DNA from: Rhizobium sp. NFR03
GTDB lineage: Bacteria > Pseudomonadota > Alphaproteobacteria > Rhizobiales > Rhizobiaceae
Reading direction: 5' to 3'
NCBI RefSeq assembly: GCF_900111275.1
Contig: NZ_FOGR01000004.1
Coordinates: 62,001-126,000, forward strand
Length of the DNA stretch: 64,000 nt
The position numbers were made by a program, and so were the translations under genes. Below, one piece after another: positions 28,816 to 37,773 of this stretch (the stretch's first letter is position 1; every line of letters begins with the position of its first letter). The notes below the pieces were generated by a model. It was not told the DNA's origin. It did not search any database and saw only the letters and a program-made list of their open reading frames with translations.

Positions 28816-30129
28816 CTATTGTACGGCGGCTGTTCCGTAGATCAGGTTCGGTAGCCACAGCGAGAGTTGCGGGAAGACGCTGAGAACGCCGAGCAACACC
28901 ATCATCATCGCAAGATATGGCAAGACTTCTCGCGCATAGGCCATCATCGGCACTTTCATCACCATGGACGAGATATACATCAGCCCGCCGACCGGCGGAG
29001 TGATACCGGCGATGGTGAGATTGGTGATGAAGACGATGCCGAAATGGACGCGGTCGATGTGAACGCCATCGATGATCGGGATCAGCATCGGCGTCAGAAT
29101 GATAAGCGCCGCCGAGCCCTCGATTGCCGTTCCGATGACCAGCAACATGACGTTGATGAGCAACAGCATGACGAGCGGGTTGCTCGTCGCACCGCCAAGC
29201 CAGCCCGACATCGCCTGCGGCACCTGCTCCCAGGCAAGGTAGAAACCGAAGGCGGCAGCCGCGCAGATCATGACCATGACGACGGCGGAGTCCCGCACGG
29301 CCTCCGCCAATACCTCGGGGATCTCACGCACGGTAAATTCCCGGTAGCCGAAGATAGCGACGAAGAGGACGTAGATGACGACCACGGCGCCGGCCTCTGT
29401 CGTCGTGAACAGGCCGTAGCGTGTGCCGGCAAAGATGACGACCGGAATGGATAGCGCCCAGAGACCGTCGATGAGTGCGGTGCGCATTTCGACGCCGGTG
29501 GCGCGCTTATCGCGCAGCGAGCGATAGCCTCGCTTGCGGGCGATAAAATAGGTGGTGACCATCAGCCCGAGCGCCAGCACCAGACCGGGTACGACACCCG
29601 CCGCAAAAAGGCGGCCAATCGACGTTTCCGCGAGAAAGCCGTAGACGATGAGGCCGATCGATGGCGGAATGAGGCTCGTGATGATCGCGGCGGACGAGGT
29701 GATGACAGCAGCGAACGCCCTGCTATAGCCGCGCTCGGCCATCTGGATGCCCAGGGTCTTTGCCAGCATCGCCGCATCCGCATTGGCGGATGCCGTAAGG
29801 CCGCCAAGCAGCGTGGCGAGCACCGTGCACATTTGCGCCAGAGCGCCCGTCATGTGCCCGACCAGCACATCGGCAAGCGTCAAGAGACGTCGCGTAATGC
29901 CGGACGCATTCATGATGCAGCCCGCGAGCACGAAGAGCGGCAGCGCCAGCAGGGAAACGGACTGGCTACCCTCCGCCATCTCCTGCGCGAAATTGGACAG
30001 AGGGATCATGTCCATGTTGAGGAAGAAGAAAGCGAGCGCACCGATTGCCAGCGCCCAGGTGATCGGCGTCGACAGAAGGAACAGAAGGACGACGACGAGG
30101 GATGGGCCGGCCAGGTGAAAGAATGTCAT
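28816..30129 (-). CDS. dctM: TRAP transporter large permease (DctM type)
   Basis: Inner-membrane subunit (437 aa, about 12 helices) of a sodium-driven TRAP importer. Family blocks include LLALPLFVLAGCIMNASGI, GGLTASANADAAMLAKTLG, ITSLIPPSIGLIVYG and NLTIAGITPPVGGLMYISS. The start ATG 30129 overlaps the dctQ stop by 4 bp (ATGA). An upstream extension of the open frame is the dctQ shadow. The substrate is probably a sugar acid or other carboxylate, judged from the flanking dehydratase genes. Confidence 0.94.
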   Translation of the reverse strand: MTFFHLAGPSLVVVLLFLLSTPITWALAIGALAFFFLNMDMIPLSNFAQEMAEGSQSVSLLALPLFVLAGCIMNASGITRRLLTLADVLVGHMTGALAQMCTVLATLLGGLTASANADAAMLAKTLGIQMAERGYSRAFAAVITSSAAIITSLIPPSIGLIVYGFLAETSIGRLFAAGVVPGLVLALGLMVTTYFIARKRGYRSLRDKRATGVEMRTALIDGLWALSIPVVIFAGTRYGLFTTTEAGAVVVIYVLFVAIFGYREFTVREIPEVLAEAVRDSAVVMVMICAAAAFGFYLAWEQVPQAMSGWLGGATSNPLVMLLLINVMLLVIGTAIEGSAALIILTPMLIPIIDGVHIDRVHFGIVFITNLTIAGITPPVGGLMYISSMVMKVPMMAYAREVLPYLAMMMVLLGVLSVFPQLSLWLPNLIYGTAAVQ

Positions 30130-30638
30130 ATGATCGAATCCACGATGCGATGCGTGCGCGGGCGCCAGGGGCGCTCGACGATGAGGTGCTGCACGAGCAT
30201 ACCGGCCGAAGCGATGGCCAAGGGCGCATAGGCGATGCTGCGCGACAGGTCGAGCGCGATGGTGTGCACATTGCGCGACGTCCAGGCCTGCCACAGGAAG
30301 AGACCCGTCATCAGAACGAAGAAGGCGGTCAGAAGCAGGTAGTTGAACCAGCGCACACCGTCCTGCCAACGCTGCGGCAGGGCGCCAACCAGCACATCGA
30401 TGGCAGCGTGGGTGCCGAGCCGTACACCGGCAACAGCCCCGAAGAAAACGAGATAGGAGAAAGCGAGGATCGCCAGCTCGTACGTCCAGGCTGCCGGCTG
30501 CGGAAATATATAGCGGCTGACGATGCCCCAAAGAATGGAAACGACGATGACCAGCAAGGCAAGGACGCCCACCGCCTCATCGAGACGTCGAAAGCTCCAG
30601 AGCGGCGGCTCGGTCGAGGTTTGTGCTGGAATGTCCAT
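30126..30638 (-). CDS. dctQ: TRAP transporter small permease (DctQ type)
   Basis: Four-helix small subunit (170 aa) of the TRAP transporter. It has the family block WTYELAILAFSYLVFFGAVAGVRLGTHAAIDVL. ATG 30638 is chosen because CGGGAG lies 6 bp upstream; an in-frame start at 30659 is less well supported. It lies 51 bp after dctP, and its stop overlaps dctM. Confidence 0.9.
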   Translation of the reverse strand: MDIPAQTSTEPPLWSFRRLDEAVGVLALLVIVVSILWGIVSRYIFPQPAAWTYELAILAFSYLVFFGAVAGVRLGTHAAIDVLVGALPQRWQDGVRWFNYLLLTAFFVLMTGLFLWQAWTSRNVHTIALDLSRSIAYAPLAIASAGMLVQHLIVERPWRPRTHRIVDSII

Positions 30639-30689
30639 GAATGCTCCCGGCAAGGACAAGCCCGGCCATTTGCGGCCGGGCCCCGACCT

Positions 30690-31664
30690 TTATTGCATGA
30701 CGGCCTGAATGCGCTCGAACATGCCCGGCGTCAGGTTCGGAACCTTGCCATAGGCGGATTTCGAAGCCTCGACGAAAGCGGGAACATCAACGTCCGAGAC
30801 GATTTCGACGCCGCTGTCGGCAAGCTGCTTGGCATAGCCGTCATCGGTCTCGATCGTCATCTTCGTCAGGTCGGCGGCGATCTTCTGACCTTCATCGGTC
30901 AGCACCTTCTGCAGATCTTCCGGAAGGCTGTTGTAGAAGCTTGCAGAGGCGACCCAGGCCGTGAACATGACCTGATGGCCGGTCTTGGAGATGACCTTGC
31001 GCGTCTCGTTCAGCTTCGAGCCGGCAATCGACCCGAACGGCCCTTCCGCGGCATCGACGACGCCGGTCTGCAACGCATTGTAGACGTCGCCCCATGGAAG
31101 CTCCGTCGGGCGGGCGCCATAGGTTGCGAACGTCGCCATCATGATCGGCGAAGAGGGGACGCGCACGGTAACACCAGCGAGATCGGCAGGCGTGCGGACC
31201 GCCTTGTTGGCGATGATGTGCCGGTATCCGAACAGACCATTCGGCATAATGATCTTCAGGCCCTTCGCCTCGAGCTTTATCGAGAGTTCCTTGAAGACGT
31301 CGGAGGCAAACAGCTTGTCGCTCGCTTCAATGCTCGGGTAGACATAGGGGCCGGCGAGGATCGACAGATCCGGCTCGAACTGGCCAAGCTGGCCGTAATC
31401 GGTGGCGCTGAGCAGGCTTGCGCCGCTCATGACCATCTCGTTGACCTTCTTCTGAGCTCCGAGCTGATCGCCCGTCATGACGGTGATGGCGATGCGGCCG
31501 CCCGAGCGCTCACCGACGCGCTCGGCATATAGCTTCATTGCCTTGACGATCGGTTCGTTCGGATTGACCTGCGATGTCGAGAACCGCAGGCTGTAGTCCT
31601 GCGCCTGCGCAAGACCACAAAAGCACAGCGCCGCCAGTGCGGACGCTACGAGTACGCTCTTCAT
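30690..31664 (-). CDS. dctP: TRAP transporter substrate-binding protein (DctP type)
   Basis: Periplasmic binding protein of 324 aa. The signal peptide MKSVLVASALAALCFCGLAQAQ probably cleaves after AQA. Family features are the SGGRIAITVMTGDQLGAQKKVNEMV block and the carboxylate-binding arginine in VRVPSSPIMMATFATYGARPTELPW. ATG 31664 has GGAGGGTCTC before it. It is the first gene of the dctPQM unit, separated from fucD-like gene by a terminator and a 170-bp promoter region with an AT-rich palindrome (31701-31714). Confidence 0.93.
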   Translation of the reverse strand: MKSVLVASALAALCFCGLAQAQDYSLRFSTSQVNPNEPIVKAMKLYAERVGERSGGRIAITVMTGDQLGAQKKVNEMVMSGASLLSATDYGQLGQFEPDLSILAGPYVYPSIEASDKLFASDVFKELSIKLEAKGLKIIMPNGLFGYRHIIANKAVRTPADLAGVTVRVPSSPIMMATFATYGARPTELPWGDVYNALQTGVVDAAEGPFGSIAGSKLNETRKVISKTGHQVMFTAWVASASFYNSLPEDLQKVLTDEGQKIAADLTKMTIETDDGYAKQLADSGVEIVSDVDVPAFVEASKSAYGKVPNLTPGMFERIQAVMQ

Positions 31665-31700
31665 GAGACCCTCCATTGCCCGGGCTCCTCCCCTGGCATC

Positions 31701-31714
31701 ATTCATATACGAAT
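31701..31714 (-). promoter_or_regulatory. Palindromic site upstream of dctP (candidate operator, site A)
   Basis: ATTCATATACGAAT is a near-perfect palindrome 37 bp upstream of the dctP start. The 10-mer CATATACGAA recurs exactly, on the other strand, upstream of the IclR gene (site C). Four related sites lie before other units of the sugar island, so a shared regulator is plausible. Confidence 0.45.
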
Positions 31715-31781
31715 AGATACGTTATGAAAGAATAGTCATCGAGGGTCAAGACGTAAGTTGTGGCTTTCTCCTCAGGCGCAG

Positions 31782-31810
31782 AAAAGCCGGGCTGCGAACA
31801 GCCCGGCTTT
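31782..31810 (-). terminator. Intrinsic terminator of the fucose-type operon
   Basis: AAAGCCGGGCTG (31783-31794) and CAGCCCGGCTTT (31799-31810) form a perfect 12-bp stem with a 4-nt CGAA/TTCG loop. On the minus strand it ends in TTTT. It lies 29 bp past the L-fuconate dehydratase stop and separates the eleven-gene operon from dctPQM. Confidence 0.9.
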
Positions 31811-31838
31811 GTTCGTCCTGTCGATCGATGAGGCCTGT

Positions 31839-33116
31839 TCAGCCCTTGAACGTGTAGTCCGCGATCGACTGCGCCTTCATCTCGATAGAGAACCCCGGAA
31901 GGGTCGGCGGCATATATGCGGCATTTTCGATGATGCAGGGCTCGAGAAAGTGCTCGTGCAGATGATCGACATACTCGATGACGCGATCCGTCTTCGTCCC
32001 GGACACGGCGATATAGTCGATCATCGAGAGGTGCTGGACATATTCGCAAAGTCCGACGCCGCCGGCATGCGGCCAGACGGGCAGCTGGTATTTCGCAGCG
32101 ACAAGAAGCACGGCGAGAACCTCGTTCAAGCCACCCATGCGGCAGCTGTCGATCTGCACGATATCGATCGCGCCTTCGGCGATGAACTGCTTGAACATGA
32201 TGCGGTTCTGGCACATCTCGCCGGTCGCGACCTTGACCGGCGAGATCGCCTGCCGGATCTTGCGATGGCCCGCAACATCGTCGGGGCTCGTCGGCTCCTC
32301 GATGAAGAAGGGCTTGCAGAAAGCCAACTGCTTCACCCAGTCGATCGCTTCTCCGACTTCCCAGACCTGATTGGCATCGATCATCAGATAACGGTCGGGA
32401 CCGATGACCTCGCGGGCGATCGTCAGCCGACGGATGTCGTCTTCGAGATCGCGCCCGACCTTCATCTTGACGTGGTTGAAACCCTCATCGATCGCCTCCT
32501 GGCAGAGCCGGCGCAGCTTGTCATCGTCGTAGCCGAGCCAACCGGCCGACGTGGTGTAGCAGGTGTAGCCCTCTGCCCGCAGCACGGCCATTCGCTCGGC
32601 CTTGCCGGGCTCGGCGCGCTTCAGGATGTCGATTGCCTCGTCACGGGTCAGAACGTCCGTCAGGTAGCGATAATCGACGATGTCGGCGATCTGCTCCGGC
32701 GACATCTCGCTCACCATCTGCCAGACGGGCTTGCCCGCCTGCTTGGCGAGAAGGTCCCACACCGCATTGACGACAGCGCCGGTCGCCAGATGCATCGCGC
32801 CTTTTTCGGGTCCGATCCAGCGCAACTGGCTGTCGCTCGTCAGGTGTCGCCAGTAGCGGCCGGGATTTTCGAGCACCGTCGAAAGCTCGGTCCCGACCAC
32901 GAGATGCCGCATCGCCTTGATGGCCATGCAGCAGATGTCGTTGCCGCGACCGATGGTGAAGGTCAGGCCATGACCCGAAAGACCGGGCGTATCCGTGTCG
33001 AGAATGACATAGGCTGCCGAGTAATCCGGATCGGGATTCATGGCATCCGAGCCATCGAGGCTTTGGGACGTGGGAAAGCGCAGATCGAACACGCGCAGGT
33101 CTGTGATGCGGGTCAT
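31839..33116 (-). CDS. L-fuconate dehydratase
   Basis: Enolase-superfamily dehydratase (425 aa) converting L-fuconate to 2-keto-3-deoxy-L-fuconate. Diagnostic blocks are the opening MTRITDLRVFDLRFPTSQSLDGSDAMNPDPDYSAAY; the long insertion with ICCMAIKAM and WIGPEKGAMHLATGAV; the catalytic lysine pair HVKMKVG; metal ligands IDANQVWE, EEPTSPDD and GEMCQNR; and the catalytic histidine PHAGGVGLCEY. Length and blocks match the Xanthomonas enzyme and human ENOSF1. It is the last gene of the minus-strand operon before a strong terminator. Confidence 0.92.
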   Translation of the reverse strand: MTRITDLRVFDLRFPTSQSLDGSDAMNPDPDYSAAYVILDTDTPGLSGHGLTFTIGRGNDICCMAIKAMRHLVVGTELSTVLENPGRYWRHLTSDSQLRWIGPEKGAMHLATGAVVNAVWDLLAKQAGKPVWQMVSEMSPEQIADIVDYRYLTDVLTRDEAIDILKRAEPGKAERMAVLRAEGYTCYTTSAGWLGYDDDKLRRLCQEAIDEGFNHVKMKVGRDLEDDIRRLTIAREVIGPDRYLMIDANQVWEVGEAIDWVKQLAFCKPFFIEEPTSPDDVAGHRKIRQAISPVKVATGEMCQNRIMFKQFIAEGAIDIVQIDSCRMGGLNEVLAVLLVAAKYQLPVWPHAGGVGLCEYVQHLSMIDYIAVSGTKTDRVIEYVDHLHEHFLEPCIIENAAYMPPTLPGFSIEMKAQSIADYTFKG

Positions 33117-33144
33117 GGGGGCTCCGGAGAGGTGGGATCAGGGA

Positions 33145-33990
33145 TCAGGCGTCGGCGCGGGCGGTCTGGCGCTGCGAACCGAGACCATCGATCCCCAGCT
33201 CGATCACGTCACCCGGCTTCAGATAGCGCGGCGGCTTCATGCCCATGCCGACACCCGGAGGCGTGCCCGTGGAGATGATGTCACCCGGCTGGAGCGACAT
33301 GAACTGCGAGAGGTAGGAAACCAGATAGGCCGCGCCGTAGACCATGGTCTTGGTGGTGCCGTCCTGCATCGTCTCGCCATTGACCTTCAGCCAGAGGCGC
33401 AGGTTCTGCGGATCTGGAACCTCGTCCTTCGTCACCAGCCATGGACCGGTCGGCCCGAACGTGTCGCAGGACTTGCCCTTGGTCCACTGGCCGGAGCGCT
33501 CCGTCTGGAAGGCGCGCTCGCTGACGTCGTGGATCGTGCAATAGCCCGCGACATAGTCGAGCGCTTCGGCCTCGCTGACATACTTTGCCTTGCGGCCGAT
33601 GACGATGCCGAGTTCGACTTCCCAGTCCGTCTTCTCGGAGCCGCGCGGGATGAGAAGGTCGTCGTTCGGTCCAGATATGGCCGATGTCGCCTTCATGAAG
33701 ATGATCGGCTCCGGCGGCACGGTAGCGCCCGTTTCAGCGGCATGGTCTGAATAGTTGAGGCCGATGCAGATGAACTTGCCGGTGCCGGCAACGCAGGGCC
33801 CCAGGCGCTCGTCGGCAGACACCAGCGGCAGCGTTGCAGGATCGACCGCGCCAAGCTTGGCCAAGGCCTCGGGATCAATGGACGTACCCGAGAGATCGGA
33901 CATGTGACCGGAGAGGTCGCGGATGGCGCCGGTCGAATCGACCAGACCGGGCTTCTCGGCGCCCTGCGCACCGTAACGAACGAATTTCAT
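33145..33990 (-). CDS. FAH-family hydrolase, likely 2,4-diketo-3-deoxy-L-fuconate hydrolase
   Basis: Fumarylacetoacetate-hydrolase-fold enzyme (281 aa). It has the FAH blocks FICIGLNYSDHAAETG, EPIIFMKATSAISGPNDDLLIP and metal-ligand motifs WEVELGIVIGRKA and GYCTIHDVSERAFQ. The late TGTPPGVGMGMKPPRYLKPGD is shared with acylpyruvate-type hydrolases. In this operon, next to the fuconate dehydratase and keto-deoxy-fuconate dehydrogenase, it should cleave the diketo acid to pyruvate and L-lactate. Only the general fold is certain from sequence; the substrate comes from context. Confidence 0.87.
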   Translation of the reverse strand: MKFVRYGAQGAEKPGLVDSTGAIRDLSGHMSDLSGTSIDPEALAKLGAVDPATLPLVSADERLGPCVAGTGKFICIGLNYSDHAAETGATVPPEPIIFMKATSAISGPNDDLLIPRGSEKTDWEVELGIVIGRKAKYVSEAEALDYVAGYCTIHDVSERAFQTERSGQWTKGKSCDTFGPTGPWLVTKDEVPDPQNLRLWLKVNGETMQDGTTKTMVYGAAYLVSYLSQFMSLQPGDIISTGTPPGVGMGMKPPRYLKPGDVIELGIDGLGSQRQTARADA

Positions 33991-34031
33991 AGCAGTATCC
34001 TTGCGGTTTCAGTGAACAAGCGAGCGGCCGG

Positions 34032-34766
34032 TCAGATCGACCAGCCGCCGTCGATGCAGTAGGCTTGGCCTGTGGTGTAGGTCGCGCCTGCAAGATAGAC
34101 GGCGAGATCAGCAATTTCTTCTGCCGTCCCCAGTCGGCCCATCGGCTGACGGGCGATGAAGGCGGCACGCGCCGTCTCGTAGTCGCCCTGCGCCCGCATG
34201 CGTCCTTCGAGCGAGGGGCTCTCGACCGTGCCCGGGCAAATCGCGTTGCAGCGAATGCCGGAGGCGACATAATCGGCGGCGACCGCCTTGGTCAGACCGA
34301 TCACAGCGGCTTTGGTCGTGCCGTAGGCGAAGCGGTTCGGCACACCCTTGATGCTGGAGGCGACGGAGGCCATGTTGACGATCGCGCCATCCTTGCGCTC
34401 GATCATGCCGGGCAGCACGGCGCGGATGGTGCGTATCATTGCCTTGACGTTGAGATCGAAGGCAAATTCAAGATCCTTGTCCGGCATATCGAGGATCGAG
34501 CCGGAATGGACGACGCCTGCGCAGTTGAAAAGCACATCCACCTCGCCGACCTCCTCGACAAGGGCCTTCACGGCGGCCTCATCGAGGACATCGAGCTTGT
34601 GCGTCAGAATGCCGGGCTCGCCGGCGATCTCCGAGAGTATATCGAGGTTGATGTCGGTCGCGTGCACCGTCGCACCCGCCTTTGCGAAGGCCAGCGCGGT
34701 TGCGCGCCCGATCCCCTGGGCCGCGGCGGTGATCAGCACCGTCTTGCCCGTCATTGTCGTCGTCAT
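34032..34766 (-). CDS. SDR oxidoreductase, likely 2-keto-3-deoxy-L-fuconate dehydrogenase
   Basis: Short-chain dehydrogenase (244 aa). The NAD-binding motif is TAAAQGIGRA (about 13-22). An aspartate ends strand 2 (HATDIN), suggesting NAD rather than NADP. The NCAG motif follows, then the catalytic Ser (ASVASS) and YGTTK (Tyr-x3-Lys), and a C-terminal IDGGW. The CPGTVESPSLEGR region is typical of the keto-deoxy-fuconate/rhamnonate SDRs. It oxidises the C4 hydroxyl in the non-phosphorylative fucose route. It lies between the MaoC-like gene (10 bp) and the FAH hydrolase. Confidence 0.87.
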   Translation of the reverse strand: MTTTMTGKTVLITAAAQGIGRATALAFAKAGATVHATDINLDILSEIAGEPGILTHKLDVLDEAAVKALVEEVGEVDVLFNCAGVVHSGSILDMPDKDLEFAFDLNVKAMIRTIRAVLPGMIERKDGAIVNMASVASSIKGVPNRFAYGTTKAAVIGLTKAVAADYVASGIRCNAICPGTVESPSLEGRMRAQGDYETARAAFIARQPMGRLGTAEEIADLAVYLAGATYTTGQAYCIDGGWSI

Positions 34767-34776
34767 GGCTTGATCC

Positions 34777-35226
34777 TCACTTCTGTTTTCGTTCGACGAG
34801 CAGGATGTGATCTGCGGCCAGCACCACCTCGTCGCGCTGGTTCAGCACCTCGCACCGCTCGATCACCCGTCCCCTGTCCGCGCGCTTCGGGTCATCCTCC
34901 TTGGCGGAGATCGTCACCCGCGTCCTGATCGTATCGCCAATATGAACCGGACGCACGAATCTCAACCTATCGTAACCGTAGGAAAACGCGACCGGGTTGA
35001 TAAGCGACGCCGTCATTCCGATGCCGATCGAGAAGATCATGGTGCCATGCGCGATCCGTTGCCCGCCCGGCAGCGTCTTTGCAAATTCGCTGTCCATGTG
35101 ATGCGGAAAGAAGTCGCCGGTGTGGCCGGCATGGACGACGAAATCCGTCTCCGTCATGGTTCGCCCCGTCGTCATCCGCTGGGAACCGAGGTCGTAATCT
35201 TCGAAATAGTGCGTTTGCTCGATCAT
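34777..35226 (-). CDS. MaoC-like hot-dog dehydratase domain protein (first of two)
   Basis: A 149-aa single hot-dog-fold protein. The hydratase-2 motif appears as [14 protein letters not shown], keeping the catalytic Asp and His (consensus GDxNPxH) with Phe for Asn. The block [19 protein letters not shown] recurs almost unchanged in the MaoC-like protein at 51126-51674. MaoC proteins usually hydrate enoyl-CoA thioesters, which is unexpected inside a sugar-acid operon. ATG 35226 overlaps the oxidoreductase stop region (TGAGATG). The substrate is unknown. Confidence 0.82.
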   Translation of the reverse strand: MIEQTHYFEDYDLGSQRMTTGRTMTETDFVVHAGHTGDFFPHHMDSEFAKTLPGGQRIAHGTMIFSIGIGMTASLINPVAFSYGYDRLRFVRPVHIGDTIRTRVTISAKEDDPKRADRGRVIERCEVLNQRDEVVLAADHILLVERKQK

Positions 35227-35227
35227 C

Positions 35228-36325
35228 TCATGTCTCCGGCAGTGCTCGCAAAGGCGTCGCAGGCTGCGCACTGGATTGATAGGCGGCTTCGACCAGCGCC
35301 ATGGTCCGCCACGCGTCTTCCACGTCACCGACGAGCGTCTCGTCCTCGCCGCTCGCAAAACGCTGGAGGTTCGCCATGCGCCCGATGAAGGCGTCCGGGA
35401 ACCACGTGCCTTCGAGCGGGACCTCGATCCACGCGTCTCCGTCGGCGGGGTAGATCCAGAGTTCGTCCGGCTCGCCCGTGGGATAGTCGAGATTGACCCC
35501 GAGCTTCACGGTAGCCGCCCCCTTCGTGCCGCAGATGCGGAACGCGCAGGCCTGGAACTTCCGCCCGTAATCATGGTCGTGATTGATCGACAAGGCACAG
35601 CGCACGCTATCACCATAGTCGAGGATGGCGCTCGTGCGGGTCTGCGCAACATCGTGATGTGGGTACCCGAGGGTTTTCGCATGGACACCTTTCGGGTCAC
35701 CCAGCAGGCTGCGCACGAGGTCGAGATAGTGAATCGAGTGCATGGCGATCTCGATGCGCGGCAGCCCTTTGAGGAAGGGCCATAGCCCCCATGGCGTGGC
35801 GAGCGCGAGGTGAGCGTCGAAATCGACGATATTGCCCAGCAATCCACGCTGGATGGCATCGCGCAGCGCCAGCATCATCGGTGCGAAACGAAGCTGGAAA
35901 TTCACGGCTGCATGGAGCCTGCGCTTTCGGCAGAGGTCGAGAATCTCCGTCGCTGCATCGAGATCCGCGCCCATCGGCTTCTGGACGAGAGCGTAAGAGC
36001 CTTCCGGAAGGGCTGCGAGAATACGCGCATGGGCTGCCGGAGGCGTGGCAAGATCGAAGATCGCGCCTTCGATAGCAGCGGCTTCCTCAACGGAAGCATA
36101 GGCTTCGACGCCCCAACGTGCGGCCGTCGCACGCGCCTTTTCATGGTCCGGATCGTAAAGACCGGCCACAGGGAAGCCGGCCTTCCGGTAAGCCGGAAAA
36201 TGCGCATCGCTGACGATGCTGCCGGCGCCGAAGATGACGATCGGGCGCGGGCGGCTCGGCTTCGGCCACCACTGCTGCAAGCTCGCGGGGTCGAAACTCG
36301 CTTTGCTATCCTGAACGTCAGTCAT
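35228..36325 (-). CDS. Gfo/Idh/MocA-family oxidoreductase
   Basis: NAD(P)-dependent sugar dehydrogenase-type protein, 365 aa. The Rossmann motif [17 protein letters not shown] lies near residues 29-45 (GxGxxx form). [14 protein letters not shown] follows at the usual EKP position, with the catalytic lysine present but Glu replaced by Gln. The C-terminal beta-sheet domain includes [16 protein letters not shown]. It could oxidise the free sugar to its lactone at the pathway entrance or act on a side substrate. An N-terminal extension of about 27 residues rich in polar residues precedes the fold. It overlaps the mutarotase gene by 8 bp. Confidence 0.86.
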   Translation of the reverse strand: MTDVQDSKASFDPASLQQWWPKPSRPRPIVIFGAGSIVSDAHFPAYRKAGFPVAGLYDPDHEKARATAARWGVEAYASVEEAAAIEGAIFDLATPPAAHARILAALPEGSYALVQKPMGADLDAATEILDLCRKRRLHAAVNFQLRFAPMMLALRDAIQRGLLGNIVDFDAHLALATPWGLWPFLKGLPRIEIAMHSIHYLDLVRSLLGDPKGVHAKTLGYPHHDVAQTRTSAILDYGDSVRCALSINHDHDYGRKFQACAFRICGTKGAATVKLGVNLDYPTGEPDELWIYPADGDAWIEVPLEGTWFPDAFIGRMANLQRFASGEDETLVGDVEDAWRTMALVEAAYQSSAQPATPLRALPET

Positions 36326-36647
36326 GATGGAAGACCTCTTCCATCATCGCCCACCACTCGCCCTCTTTCCGCGTTTCCAACGGCTGCTGGCAGGGCATGC
36401 ACACGGCCCACCATTCCGCATTGCGCGGGTCGGCGGCCATCTTCGCCATATCCGCCGCAAAGTCGTCGCCGACATAGGTCCATGTGCCGAACAGCAGGTT
36501 TTCCGGCTCCTTCAGGAAGATCGAGTATTGGGTCACGTTGCAGGCCGAGATCAGCGACAGAATCTCCGGCCATACCGCCGCATGCAACGCCTTGTATTCG
36601 GCGACCTTGTCCGGCTGCAGACCGATGACCATTCCCATCCGTTGCAT
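36318..36647 (-). CDS. L-rhamnose/L-fucose mutarotase family protein
   Basis: A 109-aa ferredoxin-like (dimeric alpha-beta barrel) mutarotase of the RhaU/RhaM family, interconverting alpha and beta anomers of an L-sugar. It has the family blocks GMVIGLQPDKVAEYKALHAAVWPEIL and NVTQYSIFLKEPENLLFGTWTYVG, with the catalytic His of HAAVWP and the late WW pair. In this operon it would present the right L-fucose (or related) anomer to the dehydrogenase. Confidence 0.9.
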   Translation of the reverse strand: MQRMGMVIGLQPDKVAEYKALHAAVWPEILSLISACNVTQYSIFLKEPENLLFGTWTYVGDDFAADMAKMAADPRNAEWWAVCMPCQQPLETRKEGEWWAMMEEVFHHD

Positions 36648-36656
36648 CGCACTCTC

Positions 36657-37772
36657 CTATCGCGCCGTGATGTCGCGGGTGAACTCGGAAACGCTCTGGG
36701 CCTTCACAGCATCCCAGTCCCAGGCGATGCCCAGCCCTGAGTCGCTGGGGGCGACGGCTCGGCCATCCCGGATCTCCATCCCCTTGGTCGTGAGGTCATC
36801 GAGCTGCGGGATGTACTCGACATAGCGCCCGTTCGGTACGGCGCAGACGAGGCTGACATGCAGCTCCATCAGAAAGTGCGGGCAGACGGGAATGTCGAAT
36901 GCTTCGGCGGCATGCGCCACCTTCAGCCACGGCGTGATGCCGCCGATACGGGCAACATCGACCTGCACAATGGAGCAGGCGCCCTTCTGCATGTATTCGC
37001 GGAAGTGACGGATGGAGTAGATGGATTCGCCGACCGCGATCGGCGTGGCCGTCGAGCGCGTCAGGCGGATATGTCCGTCGAGATCGTCGGCCGGCAGCGG
37101 CTCCTCGATCCAGGCGAGATCGAGCTCCTTCAGCCGCTCGGCCCGCCGAATGGCCTCGTCCACCGAAAAACCCTGATTGCAGTCCGTCATGATCTCGAAG
37201 CTGTTGCCCAGCGCCTTGCGCATGGCCGAAAGTCGGGCGAAATCTTCCGAACCATGCGGCTTGCCGATCTTCACCTTCGATCCGGCAAAGCCATTCTCCT
37301 TGGCTTGCAGAGCATCCTCCACCAGAGCACCGGCTTCGATATGCAGCCAGCCGCCCTCGGTGGTGTAGAGTGGGCAGCTTTCGCGCGCGCCTCCGGCAAG
37401 TTTCCACAGGGGCAGGTTCTGCTTGCGCGCGCGCAAATCCCAGAGCGCCGTATCGACTGCCGCCAGTGCCAGTGCGCTGATGGCGCCGATGGTGGTTGCG
37501 TGGGTGTGGAACTCGAGCTTGTGCCAGATCGCCTCGATCCGGTCCGCATCCTCCCCCAGGAGAACGGGGGCGAGATGGTCCGCAAGCAGCCGCATGACGG
37601 ACGAGCCGCCAGTGCCAATCGTGTAGGAATAGCCGGTGCCCGTTGCGCCATCGCTATCGGTGATGGTGAGGATGGGCGTTTCCTGGCTGACGAAGCTTTG
37701 GATCGCATCCGTCCGCTTCACCTTCGGCTTCAGGTCGACCATGCGCAGTTCGATGCGTTCAATCCGGGCCAC
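36657..37772 (-). CDS. Mandelate racemase/muconate lactonizing-family sugar acid dehydratase
   Basis: Enolase-superfamily protein (371 aa), distinct from the two other dehydratases in the window. The catalytic lysine motif is SKVKIGKP, metal ligands are TDCNQGF, WIEEPL and VGESIYS, and the second base is in VCPHFLMELHVSL. The Lys/His arrangement and HFLMELH block resemble galactarate/talarate-type dehydratases, but the exact acid is not readable from sequence. The start is GTG 37772, with GGGGAGG 6 bp upstream; an in-frame TTG at 37787 is less likely. It begins next to the ATPase stop, so it is translated with the transporter. Confidence 0.86.
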   Translation of the reverse strand: MARIERIELRMVDLKPKVKRTDAIQSFVSQETPILTITDSDGATGTGYSYTIGTGGSSVMRLLADHLAPVLLGEDADRIEAIWHKLEFHTHATTIGAISALALAAVDTALWDLRARKQNLPLWKLAGGARESCPLYTTEGGWLHIEAGALVEDALQAKENGFAGSKVKIGKPHGSEDFARLSAMRKALGNSFEIMTDCNQGFSVDEAIRRAERLKELDLAWIEEPLPADDLDGHIRLTRSTATPIAVGESIYSIRHFREYMQKGACSIVQVDVARIGGITPWLKVAHAAEAFDIPVCPHFLMELHVSLVCAVPNGRYVEYIPQLDDLTTKGMEIRDGRAVAPSDSGLGIAWDWDAVKAQSVSEFTRDITAR

Positions 37773-37773
37773 G